A stretch of DNA of 64,000 nt from Acetobacter musti. GTDB taxonomy: Bacteria; Pseudomonadota; Alphaproteobacteria; Acetobacterales; Acetobacteraceae. A program made the translations under genes and the position numbers. The notes under the pieces are model-generated. The model saw only the letters and a list, made by a program, of their open reading frames with translations. It ran no database searches and was not told where the DNA came from. The DNA lies in the NCBI RefSeq assembly GCF_011516835.1, contig NZ_WOTB01000018.1, positions 35,745 to 99,744 of the forward strand. Direction: 5' to 3'. Positions 1-8,756 of the stretch are shown one piece after another (the first letter of the stretch is position 1; each line of letters begins with the position of its first letter).

Positions 1-178
1 CCGGGGCATGCGCGGCGGCGTTTTCGGGTGGAATCAGACTGTCCAGAAATGGCCAGGCAAGCGCACAGGCGCCGGCGGCCACCGTCGCACCGGTTACAAG
101 AGTGAGAATATCCCGGCGAGGCGGGCTTGCCGGCCCGTCCTCGGAGGACGGATCTGTGGCGGACGGGAAACCGATCAT
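1..178 (-). CDS. petA: Rieske iron-sulfur subunit of the cytochrome bc1 complex (partial, N-terminus only)
   Basis: Only the first 59 codons are in the window. They begin at the ATG at 178 and run off the left edge. The N-terminus has a short polar leader, a twin-arginine stretch (PPRRD, residues 19-23) and one hydrophobic helix ending in AWPFLDSLIP. This is the typical start of the ubiquinol-cytochrome c reductase Rieske subunit, whose N-terminal helix anchors it in the inner membrane and whose twin-arginine motif directs Tat export. The cluster-binding domain lies outside the window. The gene follows an unnamed membrane protein and zwf on the same strand. Identification rests on the leader and helix pattern alone. 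Confidence 0.75.
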   Translation of the reverse strand, partial: MIGFPSATDPSSEDGPASPPRRDILTLVTGATVAAGACALAWPFLDSLIPPENAAAHAP

Positions 179-229
179 GTCTGTTCTGCTAACGTTACAG
201 GCCGTTGCCGCGCAAGGGCCAAAGCGCAT

Positions 230-697
230 TCAGGGAATCGGATGGAAGCTGCCGGGTGTACCCTGATCCGTATCGACATGCTGAGCGGGACGGTCGACTC
301 TCAGGGTAAACAGCTTCGGCAGGGACATATCCGGATTGGGACATTTGCCGGAATGTTTCTCCATAACGTCGATCATGGTGGCTGTTGGCGGAGAATTGCC
401 ATTGACGACGAACAGAAGACATTCCGGCCGGTCGCCGGTCATCCCGTTGCGGGTAACCGTCAGTCTCAGATGCTGCACGAGCGCTGTGTCATCGAACCAG
501 CTTACCGGTTTGAAAGTATACTGATCGACAAGCCGGTCCATCAGACCGGACTTCGCCAGAATGATCATGAGCACCGTGATCGGAAGAACGAGAATCAGCC
601 GCCTCACAATGTGCTGGCGCAGGGTCCTGCCTTTAAACGGCCCGCTGGTGAAGCGCTGCGGTTCTTTGAGGTTTTTGGGTGTAACCGGAGCCGCCAT
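230..697 (-). CDS. Small single-span membrane protein of unknown function
   Basis: A 155-aa protein I do not recognise. The ATG at 697 overlaps the zwf stop codon (TGATG) and has an AAGGAG ribosome binding site inside the end of zwf. I therefore prefer it to the upstream in-frame start at 715, which would add six residues. A basic N-terminal segment is followed by one hydrophobic helix (about residues 33-49, LVLPITVLMIILAK). The remaining 100 or so residues are polar and include two cysteines (in PECLL and GKCPN), consistent with a periplasmic domain. The overlap suggests translational coupling to zwf. petA follows 51 bp downstream. No family assignment is made. Confidence 0.72.
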   Translation of the reverse strand: MAAPVTPKNLKEPQRFTSGPFKGRTLRQHIVRRLILVLPITVLMIILAKSGLMDRLVDQYTFKPVSWFDDTALVQHLRLTVTRNGMTGDRPECLLFVVNGNSPPTATMIDVMEKHSGKCPNPDMSLPKLFTLRVDRPAQHVDTDQGTPGSFHPIP

Positions 698-2217
698 CAG
701 ATTTTCTCCTTCCACGAGAAGCCATCATCCCGGAGCAGATCATCTGATGAAGAGGGACCGCAACTCCCGGCGGGATATGTCTCCATGGGCCGGATATTGT
801 CTGCCCAGCCATCCAGAATGGGTTCGATCCAGCGCCATGACGCCTGCACCTCATCGCGGCGGATGAACAGAACCTGATCGCCCCGGACAACGGCCATCAG
901 CAAATCCTCATAAGAGTCGGGATACCGCGTGCCGAATGCTTTCGCATAGGACACATCCAGAACCGCCTCATGCAGTCCGAAGCCCGCAGCGCGCGGGTCC
1001 TTGCTTGCCAGAGACAGCGATACGCCTTCATCGGGCTGTATACGGATCACCAGGCGGTCCGGTTTCGGCGGTTCGCTGAAGATTGCCCAAGGCTGCGGTC
1101 TGAATTCGATGACGACTTCGGACTCCTTGCGCGCCATCCGTTTACCGGTCCTCAGATAGAACGGCACGCCGGCCCATCGCGTTGTGCGGACTTCCGCACG
1201 AATGGCAAGAAATGTCTCCGTGTTGCTGGCAGCGACACCGAGATCGTCCAGGTATCCGTCGACCGGCTTCCCGCCGATCTCACCGGCCACGTACTGAGCG
1301 CGGACGGTATCGCGGGCGATGGTGTCCGGGTCCATTGGTTTCAGGGCACGCAGAATTTTGAGTTTCTCGTCGCGGAGATCGGTGGCGGACAGCGCGGTCG
1401 GCGGCTCCATGGCCACCAGGCTGAGGATCTGCAGAAGGTGGTTCTGCACCATATCCCGCAATGCGCCGGCCGTATCGTAGTAGGGGCCACGCTTGCCGAC
1501 GCCGACCGTCTCGGCGGCTGTAATCTGGACCTGGGCGATGGAATCAGCGTTCCAGACTCTTTCAAGGATCGGGTTCGCGAATCTCAGCGCCAGAATATTC
1601 TGGACTGTCTGCTTGCCCAGATAGTGATCGATACGGAAAATCTGCTCTTCCCGGAAATGCCTTCCGACCCCGTCATTGATGGCCTTAGCCGAGGCAAGAT
1701 CGGTGCCGATCGGCTTTTCCAGAACGATCCGGGTTGCTTCCGTGATCAGACCATGAGCGGCAATAGCGTCCGCCGTCAGCACATAAAGCTTCGGTGCCGT
1801 TGCAACATAGAAAACCCGGACGCGATCCGCATGCGTGGCGAGCAGTGCCTCAAGGAGGCTCCAGCCGGATGCGGCCCGGTCACTGGCATCCAGGGAGACA
1901 TAATGAACAAGATCCAGAAACGCCGTTACACCGTCCCTGTCCTGTGAGGCGGAAAACGCGAACTCGACAAGCGCTTCTCTGGCGCGTTCACGATAGGTCT
2001 CAGTCGACAGCGCGGAACGGGCCACGCCAATGATTCGCGTGTCCAGGGCAATTTCTCCCAGACGAAAACGCTCATAAAACGCCGGAAGCAGCTTACGCAT
2101 CGTGAGATCACCGGTCACGCCGATAATCACGTAGTCGAAGGACAGGGAGTGCGATTCGTCCGTTACCCTGCTGATCGCTGCGTGCGCAGTTGTGTCCTGA
2201 CCGGCGTTTTCAGCCAT
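697..2217 (-). CDS. zwf: Glucose-6-phosphate dehydrogenase
   Basis: Oxidises glucose 6-phosphate to 6-phosphogluconolactone with NAD(P)+, the entry step of the oxidative pentose phosphate and Entner-Doudoroff routes. The 506-aa length is normal. The N-terminal nucleotide-binding motif GVTGDLTMRKL is near residue 33, EKPIG at 167-171 and the substrate/catalytic segment RIDHYLGKQ at 195-203, with the family's catalytic His198. The usual residue after GK in that segment is Glu; here it is Gln. The ATG at 2217 is chosen because AAGGGA lies about 9 nt upstream. A longer frame to 2268 adds 17 residues atypical of the family. Transcription probably starts in the 262-bp spacer shared with the divergent gapR. 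Confidence 0.95.
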   Translation of the reverse strand: MAENAGQDTTAHAAISRVTDESHSLSFDYVIIGVTGDLTMRKLLPAFYERFRLGEIALDTRIIGVARSALSTETYRERAREALVEFAFSASQDRDGVTAFLDLVHYVSLDASDRAASGWSLLEALLATHADRVRVFYVATAPKLYVLTADAIAAHGLITEATRIVLEKPIGTDLASAKAINDGVGRHFREEQIFRIDHYLGKQTVQNILALRFANPILERVWNADSIAQVQITAAETVGVGKRGPYYDTAGALRDMVQNHLLQILSLVAMEPPTALSATDLRDEKLKILRALKPMDPDTIARDTVRAQYVAGEIGGKPVDGYLDDLGVAASNTETFLAIRAEVRTTRWAGVPFYLRTGKRMARKESEVVIEFRPQPWAIFSEPPKPDRLVIRIQPDEGVSLSLASKDPRAAGFGLHEAVLDVSYAKAFGTRYPDSYEDLLMAVVRGDQVLFIRRDEVQASWRWIEPILDGWADNIRPMETYPAGSCGPSSSDDLLRDDGFSWKEKI

Positions 2218-2479
2218 CTGCGATTTCCCTTCCGGGTGAATTTTGCCATGGATCTGGCGTTGACTCACGAATGCGGCCTCACGCCTCGCATATCCGGGTC
2301 ACGCGCGGCAAGAGGCGCGGTCGTGTTTATGCTTATCTGGAAAACGGAGCCGTCCACGGAGGGTTCCGTAACGCGGGCGCACCCGCATTCCCGAATTGAC
2401 CGGCAGGGCCTCAGCGGGATAATGCCGCGCTTCGACCTGTCCCCGTCCGGGGATCATCTGAACGAGGAGAGCGCGGATT

Positions 2480-2752
2480 ATGGATAGCGATGTGATGTCA
2501 AACGGCGATGATGCCGCGGTTGGTGGCATCGCGGCCGACCGGCTCCGCAGCATCATCGAGCGTGTCGAGCGTCTGGAAGAAGAGCGCAAGGCGCTGGCCG
2601 GCGACATCAAGGACATTTTCTCCGAAGCGAAATCAGCCGGTTTCGACGTGAAGGTGATCCGGCAGATCATTCGTATCCGCAAGCAGGAGCCGGCTGAGGT
2701 TGAGGAGCAGGAGACGCTGCTCGACATCTACCGTCGCGCGCTGGGTATGTAA
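2480..2752 (+). CDS. gapR: GapR-type nucleoid-associated protein (UPF0335/DUF2312)
   Basis: 90 aa. The core (ADRLRSIIERVERLEEER, then SEAKSAGFDVKVIRQIIRIR) closely follows the alphaproteobacterial UPF0335 family. Its Caulobacter member GapR binds overtwisted AT-rich DNA and supports chromosome replication and segregation. The N-terminal half is a predicted coiled coil, and the basic helix KVIRQIIRIRKQ is the DNA-contacting part in GapR. The start at 2480 has an AGGAG about 10 nt upstream; an ATG at 2495 is the alternative. A hairpin begins at the stop codon, so the gene may be transcribed alone. Confidence 0.9.
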   Translation: MDSDVMSNGDDAAVGGIAADRLRSIIERVERLEEERKALAGDIKDIFSEAKSAGFDVKVIRQIIRIRKQEPAEVEEQETLLDIYRRALGM

Positions 2753-2775
2753 GGGAGCATGTAAAGCTCCGTTAC
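2749..2775 (+). terminator. Hairpin at the gapR stop codon
   Basis: A 10-bp stem with one mismatch (GTAAGGGAGC against GCTCCGTTAC) around a 7-nt loop begins at the stop codon of gapR. No long T-tract follows, so it may be a weak terminator or an mRNA 3'-end stabiliser. Confidence 0.4.
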
Positions 2776-2891
2776 AGATGTTTCGTGTGATCCGTCATGG
2801 CGCATTTTCCGCAACTGCGCGATGATCGCGTTGTCTGGTATCCGGTCTTTTGCCGGATGCCGGAACGTCCTTACGGAGCGTTCGTCTGACA

Positions 2892-3728
2892 ATGTCACCT
2901 GTAATTCCTGACTGGCTGCCCCTCTGGGGACAGATGCTGCTCCTCACGGTGCTGGCGGTCTCCGGTGTGGCATTTCTCCTGATGCCGTTTGCGGTGTTCG
3001 GGCTGAAAGGACGACTGTCCGAGATCGAACTTCAGCTTGCCGATGTCCGCGCCGATCTTCGGGTGATTGCCATGCGGCTGGGATCGGTGGCCCCGGAACC
3101 CGCAGGCCGGAACGCAGTGACGGCTGCCGTTTCCGTAACTCCGGAAGAATGGGTTCCTTCGGCAAAGCCGGAATCGATGGCTGCGGAACCGCAGTTCCGG
3201 CCGGTAGCGAAGCGGCAGACAGAAACACAGCAGAACCCGTCGCCTTCTGTTCCCCGGGCTGATGCGCCCGCCGCCGCGTCGCGTTCCGATGACCGGGATG
3301 AGGATGGATATTTTTTTCCGCCATCGGCAAAGACAGAGAAGCCGGAGACCGAAAAATCTCCGGGTATTTCGCCGGACCGGCCGGTTGCCGATCGGCACAC
3401 AACGGAAAAAACCGGCTCCGGTGACGTTGCACGGTCTGGCGACGATCTGTCAGCACGCGTGACTTATGGATTCTCGACGGTACCCAGAGTGTCTGACGCC
3501 TACGAACCGGAGCAGAATATTCTGCCTGAACTTCGCGCTTCACGTCAGAACAGGGCCACGCGCGAAGAAAATACACGCCCGGACCATGATCAGCCGCAAC
3601 AGGGTCGCCGTATGCCCTGGCACGAGCCGCCTGACGAAAATATCGGCAGACGTGGAACTGATGATGGCCGGCCATCAGGAGAGCGCACTGAACCTGTGCT
3701 GCGCTGGCCTTCCCGTCGTCCTGATTAA
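2892..3728 (+). CDS. Membrane-anchored, largely disordered protein of unknown function
   Basis: 278 aa from the ATG at 2892; an upstream in-frame start at 2850 would add 14 residues ahead of the helix. The N-terminal part carries a hydrophobic helix (about residues 12-34, LLLTVLAVSGVAFLLMPFAVFG). A short helical segment follows (GRLSEIELQLADVRADLRVI) that could form a coiled coil. From about residue 65 to the end the chain is rich in Pro, Glu, Asp, Arg and Ser, with no recognisable domain. The architecture fits an inner-membrane anchor with a long disordered cytoplasmic tail. It lies 139 bp after gapR on the same strand. No function is proposed. Confidence 0.7.
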   Translation: MSPVIPDWLPLWGQMLLLTVLAVSGVAFLLMPFAVFGLKGRLSEIELQLADVRADLRVIAMRLGSVAPEPAGRNAVTAAVSVTPEEWVPSAKPESMAAEPQFRPVAKRQTETQQNPSPSVPRADAPAAASRSDDRDEDGYFFPPSAKTEKPETEKSPGISPDRPVADRHTTEKTGSGDVARSGDDLSARVTYGFSTVPRVSDAYEPEQNILPELRASRQNRATREENTRPDHDQPQQGRRMPWHEPPDENIGRRGTDDGRPSGERTEPVLRWPSRRPD

Positions 3729-3800
3729 ATCCGCGGGTCCCGACCGATAACCGGGCGGAGTGAATCCCGTACGATCACTGACTTCCGGCTGACCGAAGCC

Positions 3801-5006
3801 TTATGGCGCTTTGGTCGGCAGCGCGGTAACGGGCACAGCGGGCATTCGGAAGATGAATTTGATCACTCTGCCTTCTGTCTCGACCACAAGGCTGCCGCCA
3901 TGCGCCTGCGCGACTTCGGACGCGATGAACAGGCCAAGTCCGAGACCCTGATTTTTGTCGGCGGACTGACCCCGGCTGAACGGGCTGAACATTCTGCGAA
4001 TAATGTCGGACGAAACCGGTTCGCCCTCATTAATGACAGACAGTTCGAAGCCGGACGGGCGGCTTGCTGCCCGGAGGATGACGGGTGTGCCGGGTGTGCC
4101 GTAGGACACGGCATTCCGGAGAAGATTGGTGACGAGCTGCGCGAGCCTGCCCGGGTCGCATGAAACCGGTGTACTGCAATCGAACTCTGTCCTGATGACG
4201 GCGCCCGGAGCCGCTGTGCGGACCTCGTCGATAATCTGCGTCAGAACTTCGCCTGGATCCGTGCAGGTCTCACGTTCGAGCACAAGCCCGTCACCGAACC
4301 GGATTTCTGTGAAGTCCAGCGTGGTACGGATAAGACCGTCCATGCGGCTCAGAACGCGCCTGATCTGCGGAACGAGTTCGGCCAGCCGCTCGGGACGGCG
4401 TTCGAGCAGACGCAGACCGGACTCAATGGCAGTCAGCGGATTACGCAGTTCATGAATAAGCACCGCGATGAATTTTTCGCGCTGGGTTCCATGCTCCTGT
4501 TCCTGCTCAAGCGCGACTTCACTGCGGCGGAGCTGCCCGAGCGACTGCAGGTTAAAGCCGATCAGCTCCGCGAAAAGGCGGAAAATGTCACGCGTCTTCT
4601 CGGAACCGACATCGCAGAGATTTCGGCTGAAACCGCAGAGCGTGCCGAAAAACTGGCCGTCCGGCAGCAGGATGGGCACGGAGATGTAGCTTCTGATCCC
4701 GTATTCAGACAAAATTTTATGCTGATATCCACCGGTTTCCGGCTGCACATCGGCGATTACAACGGCGGTCTGCGCCGACCTCACATCCCGGCACAGCGTC
4801 TGCTCAACAGGCAGCAGATCCCCGGGCGCCAGCCCGAACTCCGCACGATCATCAACGGCACATGCGACCCAGCGTGTTGCGGTGACATGAGCAATCGCAG
4901 AGAAGGAGACGCCGGTCGTACGGCACACAGCATCCAGGACGGTGGCCACACCCGGAATCTCACGCACAGCGACTACTTCTGATGGAAGATCGATTTTAAA
5001 AGTCAC
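3801..5006 (-). CDS. Orphan GAF-domain sensor histidine kinase
   Basis: About 401 aa, soluble, with no transmembrane segment. An N-terminal GAF domain (about residues 12-155, with the motif SYISVPILLPDGQFFGTLCG) is followed by a HisKA dimerisation helix with the phospho-acceptor His185 in IHELRNPL. A HATPase_c domain follows, with an N-box (LVTNLLRNAVSYG) and a G-box (QGLGLGLFIA). The GAF domain suggests sensing of a small cytoplasmic ligand or redox state, but the ligand is not evident. No response regulator is adjacent. The start is uncertain: both in-frame candidates are GTG (5006 and 5087). I chose 5006 because the preceding 27 residues look non-conserved and neither site has a strong ribosome binding site. 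Confidence 0.85.
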   Translation of the reverse strand: MTFKIDLPSEVVAVREIPGVATVLDAVCRTTGVSFSAIAHVTATRWVACAVDDRAEFGLAPGDLLPVEQTLCRDVRSAQTAVVIADVQPETGGYQHKILSEYGIRSYISVPILLPDGQFFGTLCGFSRNLCDVGSEKTRDIFRLFAELIGFNLQSLGQLRRSEVALEQEQEHGTQREKFIAVLIHELRNPLTAIESGLRLLERRPERLAELVPQIRRVLSRMDGLIRTTLDFTEIRFGDGLVLERETCTDPGEVLTQIIDEVRTAAPGAVIRTEFDCSTPVSCDPGRLAQLVTNLLRNAVSYGTPGTPVILRAASRPSGFELSVINEGEPVSSDIIRRMFSPFSRGQSADKNQGLGLGLFIASEVAQAHGGSLVVETEGRVIKFIFRMPAVPVTALPTKAP

Positions 5007-5135
5007 GATATCGCAAGACGCTCCACAGAAATGCCTTTCATGTCGCGTGTCGCCATAACAGGCCGGGTCCGGCAAGTCGACTGCCACAGTTCCGCTGAAA
5101 ATTCAGGAAAAATCTATACTCTCGCGCTTTTGTGC

Positions 5136-5501
5136 TCAGTTTTTACATTCGTCCGGGATATTTTTCACTGCCTGCACCAGAACAGCTCTCAGTTCGCTGA
5201 CAGACTCCGCTGTCGCATCTTCCGGGTTACCCCCCGTCAGAGCATTTGCGAGAAGACGCATCTGACGCCGTGCGGCATAGAGCTGATCCAGAAGAGAAAG
5301 CACGACAGGGAGAGCGTCCTCATCGACACCAAGATCGTCCCGGAGTTCAAGGATCAGCTTCGCTCTGACTTCGTCCATTTCCTGAAACAGGTAATGTCCG
5401 GGTGCACCATCGGCGCGGAGCCAGTCCCGTTCCACCCAGGTCGCGATCTCCCCGGTGCTGATCCGTCCGAGGCGGACAGCAAGCGTCTCGATCGTGATCA
5501 T
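5136..5501 (-). CDS. cbpM: Chaperone modulator CbpM
   Basis: 121 aa, with an N-terminal MerR-like helix-turn-helix fold (ETLAVRLGRISTGEIATWVERDWL) and a C-terminal helix rich in leucine and arginine (LPVVLSLLDQLYAARRQMRLLANAL). This is the layout of CbpM, which binds the J-domain of CbpA and inhibits its co-chaperone and DNA-binding activities. The start codon overlaps the cbpA stop by 4 bp, which supports the pairing and implies translational coupling. Confidence 0.85.
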   Translation of the reverse strand: MITIETLAVRLGRISTGEIATWVERDWLRADGAPGHYLFQEMDEVRAKLILELRDDLGVDEDALPVVLSLLDQLYAARRQMRLLANALTGGNPEDATAESVSELRAVLVQAVKNIPDECKN

Positions 5502-6445
5502 TTGCTGTCTCCCTGCGATGCCTCCGCGAGATCAGGCGATGGCGCCTGGCTCTTCAGGAATTCCCTGAACTTATCGTCGGCTTTGCCGATATGCACCTCA
5601 AGGGTCACGTAAAGATTCCCGGCTTCCTGCTTACCGTGCGCCTTCACGCCCCGCCCGCGCAGACGCATGACGGTGCCGGTATCCGAACCGGCCGGGACAT
5701 TCATCCTGACGGATCCTGACGGCGTTGGCACAGTGATCGGGCCGCCAAGAACGGCAGTGCGAACGTCGACGGGCAGACGTTCGCGCAGATCGCGTCCGTC
5801 ACGGGTATAGCGGGTATCCGGTGTGATGCTGATCGTAATAAGGGCATCTCCGGCGGGTGCGCCCTTGCTACCTTCATCTCCTTTACCACGCAGCCGCAGC
5901 ACCTGGCCGTCCTCAATTCCAGGTGGAATTTTGACGTCCAGCGTCGAGCCGTTCGGCAGGGAGACACGTGAGGTCGCTCCCAGAACGGAATCGATAAAGC
6001 TCACGGTCAGCGCATAGGAGCGATCCTGTCCGCGCTGCGGGCCGGACGGGCGCTGGCTGAAGCCGCTGCGACCGCCGAACATGCTGCCGAAAATGTCGCC
6101 AAGATCATCCTGGGAGAAGCCGCCGCCGCCTGCACCGCCGCCATAACGAAAACCCTGCGCGCCCTCGGCGAAATCACGGTAGCCACCATTGGCGCCATAA
6201 CCAGGCGGAGCGCGTTCCTGTCCTGTGGCGTCGATTTCTCCGCGATCATACCGGCCACGCTGCGTCTCGTCCGAGAGCAGATCATTGGCACGGCTGATGG
6301 CTTTGAATTTTTCTTCCGCCTCCCTATCGCCCGGATTGAGATCCGGATGATATTTCTTGGCCAGCGCGCGGTAGGCCTTGCGGATTTCGTCCTGGGTCGC
6401 GGTTCGCGCGACACCCAGTGTCTGATATGGATCGCCTGCGCTCAC
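5498..6445 (-). CDS. cbpA: DnaJ-like co-chaperone CbpA
   Basis: 315 aa. The N-terminal J-domain (residues 5-70) has the HPD motif at 33-35, which stimulates DnaK ATPase. A Gly/Phe-rich linker follows (about 80-135), then the two beta-barrel substrate-binding domains of the DnaJ C-terminal region. The zinc-finger repeats of DnaJ proper are absent, so this is the CbpA type. The start is GTG at 6445, directly after the stop of a 54-codon upstream ORF. cbpM overlaps the 3' end. The three genes form one minus-strand operon. Confidence 0.92.
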   Translation of the reverse strand: MSAGDPYQTLGVARTATQDEIRKAYRALAKKYHPDLNPGDREAEEKFKAISRANDLLSDETQRGRYDRGEIDATGQERAPPGYGANGGYRDFAEGAQGFRYGGGAGGGGFSQDDLGDIFGSMFGGRSGFSQRPSGPQRGQDRSYALTVSFIDSVLGATSRVSLPNGSTLDVKIPPGIEDGQVLRLRGKGDEGSKGAPAGDALITISITPDTRYTRDGRDLRERLPVDVRTAVLGGPITVPTPSGSVRMNVPAGSDTGTVMRLRGRGVKAHGKQEAGNLYVTLEVHIGKADDKFREFLKSQAPSPDLAEASQGDSK

Positions 6446-6610
6446 TCACTCCCCTCCTTCTGGCGATGTTTTGATACCAAAACTCTCTGTGTCGAGCAAA
6501 TCAATCAGCACGGCGACCGCCACATCCGCGGAGATCCCGTTCTTTTCGGCATCCGCCACCAGTGCATTCAGCCGCGGCTCCAGAAATTCCGCCGCCTTTC
6601 CGAGCGCCAT
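6446..6610 (-). CDS. Small 54-aa protein at the head of the cbpA-cbpM operon
   Basis: A short frame from the ATG at 6610, with GGAG 8 nt upstream. Its TGA stop is directly followed by the GTG start of cbpA, and its last codons (GAA GGA GGG GAG) are at the same time the Shine-Dalgarno sequence for cbpA. The product (MALGKAAEFLEPRLNALVAD at the start, then ADVAVAVLIDLLDTESF) is predicted mainly helical and acidic. It could be a translational leader or a genuine small partner of the chaperone system. I do not recognise a family. Confidence 0.6.
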   Translation of the reverse strand: MALGKAAEFLEPRLNALVADAEKNGISADVAVAVLIDLLDTESFGIKTSPEGGE

Positions 6611-6946
6611 AAATCTGCTCCAGTTCCTCTCTGCGGTCTGACCGCAAATATGTATCTACCGGCCACCCGAGGCTCCCTGCATGAGGCGAACCCTGAAGAC
6701 CGCTGACCAGTCCCGCCGGGCGTCACAACTGCCTGACAGGTCTGGTTTACATTCCGTTTCTAAAAATAATGGGAACGCCACACCGCCTGGTCAATGGCAG
6801 GGGTGAAATGAAAGCCGCGCAGAGTTCCCCGATGAGAGGATCGGTCAGGTCGGAATTTCCCGGAGTTTTCAGTCTCCCGGCGAGGGAGGATGGAAAAGCC
6901 GGACGGGTCAGGGCAGAGAGAAACCGCCTCATGTTGCGAGAAGTGT
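6611..6946. other. Intergenic spacer between the cbpA operon and the antiporter gene
   Basis: 336 bp between two divergent genes. Apart from the palindrome at 6632 I see no confident element. A short AT-rich stretch (6740-6775) may hold a promoter. No clear heat-shock promoter was recognised for the chaperone operon. Confidence 0.4.
6632..6646. promoter_or_regulatory. Perfect palindrome upstream of the cbpA operon
   Basis: TGCGGTC-T-GACCGCA is a perfect 7+1+7 inverted repeat located 22 bp upstream of the first ATG of the operon, so inside the likely 5' UTR or promoter. It is a candidate operator. The binding protein is unknown. Confidence 0.35.
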
Positions 6947-8737
6947 ATGATCCCGACTCTTATTGCCATTACCCTGCTTCTCGTCACCGGGCTCACGGGC
7001 GCTCTGGCGCGGCTTCTTCCTCTGACGATTCCCCTGCCTCTTCTGCAGATTACGGCGGGCACGCTGGCCAGTCTGGCCGGTTTCAGTCTGCCGCTGTCCT
7101 CCGAGCTGTTTCTGCTGCTGCTGATTCCGCCGCTGCTGTTTCTCGATGCCTACCGGATTCCGATGCGGGAAGCCGGTGAATTACGGGGCATCATTCTTTC
7201 CCTGGCGCTGGGTCTCGTGGTTTTCAGCGCTGTTGGCGGCGGGTATTTCATTCACTGGATCATGCCGGCGATCCCGGTTGCGGCGGCGATCGCGCTGGCA
7301 TCGGCGCTCTCGCCGACCGACGCGGTCTCCGTCAGCAGCATGCTTTCGGGAGGCCGCACGCCGGCACGGGTCGTACAGATCCTCAGCGGAGAAGCGCTGC
7401 TCAACGATGCCTCCGGCCTGGTCTGCTTCAAATTCGCGGTGGCGGCAGCGACCACGGGCCTGTTTTCACTGAAGGCGGCCTCCAGCAATTTCGTTTATGT
7501 CTCCTTTGGTGGCGTTCTTCTCGGCGCGGCGATTGCGTGGCTGTTCTGCCGACTGGAAATCTGGCTGCTCCGGCGCGGTTACGATGACCCGCCGAGTCAT
7601 ATCCTGCTGTCGCTCATGCTGCCCTATGTCATCAGCCTCACGGCCGAGAGCATCAGCTGTTCCGGCATTCTTGCGGCTGTTGCCGGCGGAATCACCGTAC
7701 GGCTGAGCGGAGTGATGAGCGACACCCAGATCGAGACCCGTGTGAAGGCGACCGTGCTGTGGGATATGATCGGGTCGACATTTAACGGGCTGGTCTTCGT
7801 GGTGCTGGGGCTTCAGCTGCCGCAGCTTGTCACGGAAGCCAGCCATGTTGTCCGTTCTCAGGGTCTTTCCCCCTGGGTGCTGCCACTGGCGGTCCTCGGG
7901 ATTCAGTTTGCGCTGAGTATTCTGCGCGCTTTCTGGATCACACTGACCGGGGCGTTCCGGTGTCTGGCGGCCAGACTGCGGCACCGGCGGGAGGTCATGC
8001 CGTCATGGCGCGGCGTGCTGGTGCTGACCCTCGCCGGCACACGGGGCGCGGTGACGCTGGCGGCGATCATCTCCCTGCCCTCCGAGGCCGATCTGCCGGG
8101 ACGGACGGTTCTGGTGGTGCTGGCGGCGGGAGTGATTGTCACTTCTCTTGTCAGCGCCGCTTTCGGACTGCCGCGCGTGCTGCATCTGCTGCCTCAGAAC
8201 GAGGGGGAAACACCGGCTCAGCGGGAGCTGACGGAAACACGCATTGCGCTCACCCGGTCGGCGATCGCAGCGCTGCAGGCAGAGCAGACACGTAAAGCGC
8301 CGGGTGTTACGACGGGCACGGACGCCGTAGCGCTGCTGCTCAGCGAATATACCGACCGGCTGCGACGACTGGATACGCAGACGGCCGATCCCGACGGCAA
8401 GCGGGCCGCGAGCGTGCGGCAGAAGCGCGAGGAGATCGCGCTGCGGCTCCGTATTTTGCGGTTGCAGCGGCAGGTTCTCAGAAGTCTGCTTTCTGACCGG
8501 ATCATCAACGATGTGACTGAGCGGGCAGTCAGCCGTCAGCTCGATCTGCAGGAGCAGGAACTGCAGATGGAGGCGGCGGATATGCCACGTCTGTCCGCGC
8601 TGCTGCCGGGCGATGCGAAGCCGGCCGCACCGGCGGCGCCGTCGGTACAGAGCCGGGCGGCGCTGGAGGTTGTCGCACGGCATCTTGAGGGAGATGACGG
8701 GCAGAACACGCCGTCCGGGGCGTCTCCGGGGACATGA
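6947..8737 (+). CDS. CPA1-family Na+/H+ antiporter
   Basis: 596 aa. The first 400 residues hold about 12 hydrophobic segments of the Na+/H+ exchanger fold. They include SPTDAVSVSSML and GEALLNDASGLV; the Asn-Asp pair in the latter is the ion-binding motif of CPA1/NhaP-type exchangers. The C-terminal 150 or so residues are charged and helical (ALQAEQTRKA, KREEIALRLRILRLQRQVLRSLL), a cytoplasmic tail often involved in regulation. Expected role: inner-membrane exchange of Na+ or K+ for protons in pH and salt homeostasis. The ATG at 6947 opens the first membrane helix; the longer frame from 6890 adds 19 polar residues. It converges with eipB. Confidence 0.88.
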   Translation: MIPTLIAITLLLVTGLTGALARLLPLTIPLPLLQITAGTLASLAGFSLPLSSELFLLLLIPPLLFLDAYRIPMREAGELRGIILSLALGLVVFSAVGGGYFIHWIMPAIPVAAAIALASALSPTDAVSVSSMLSGGRTPARVVQILSGEALLNDASGLVCFKFAVAAATTGLFSLKAASSNFVYVSFGGVLLGAAIAWLFCRLEIWLLRRGYDDPPSHILLSLMLPYVISLTAESISCSGILAAVAGGITVRLSGVMSDTQIETRVKATVLWDMIGSTFNGLVFVVLGLQLPQLVTEASHVVRSQGLSPWVLPLAVLGIQFALSILRAFWITLTGAFRCLAARLRHRREVMPSWRGVLVLTLAGTRGAVTLAAIISLPSEADLPGRTVLVVLAAGVIVTSLVSAAFGLPRVLHLLPQNEGETPAQRELTETRIALTRSAIAALQAEQTRKAPGVTTGTDAVALLLSEYTDRLRRLDTQTADPDGKRAASVRQKREEIALRLRILRLQRQVLRSLLSDRIINDVTERAVSRQLDLQEQELQMEAADMPRLSALLPGDAKPAAPAAPSVQSRAALEVVARHLEGDDGQNTPSGASPGT

Positions 8738-8756
8738 GTCATTGCATCCGCGAGGA

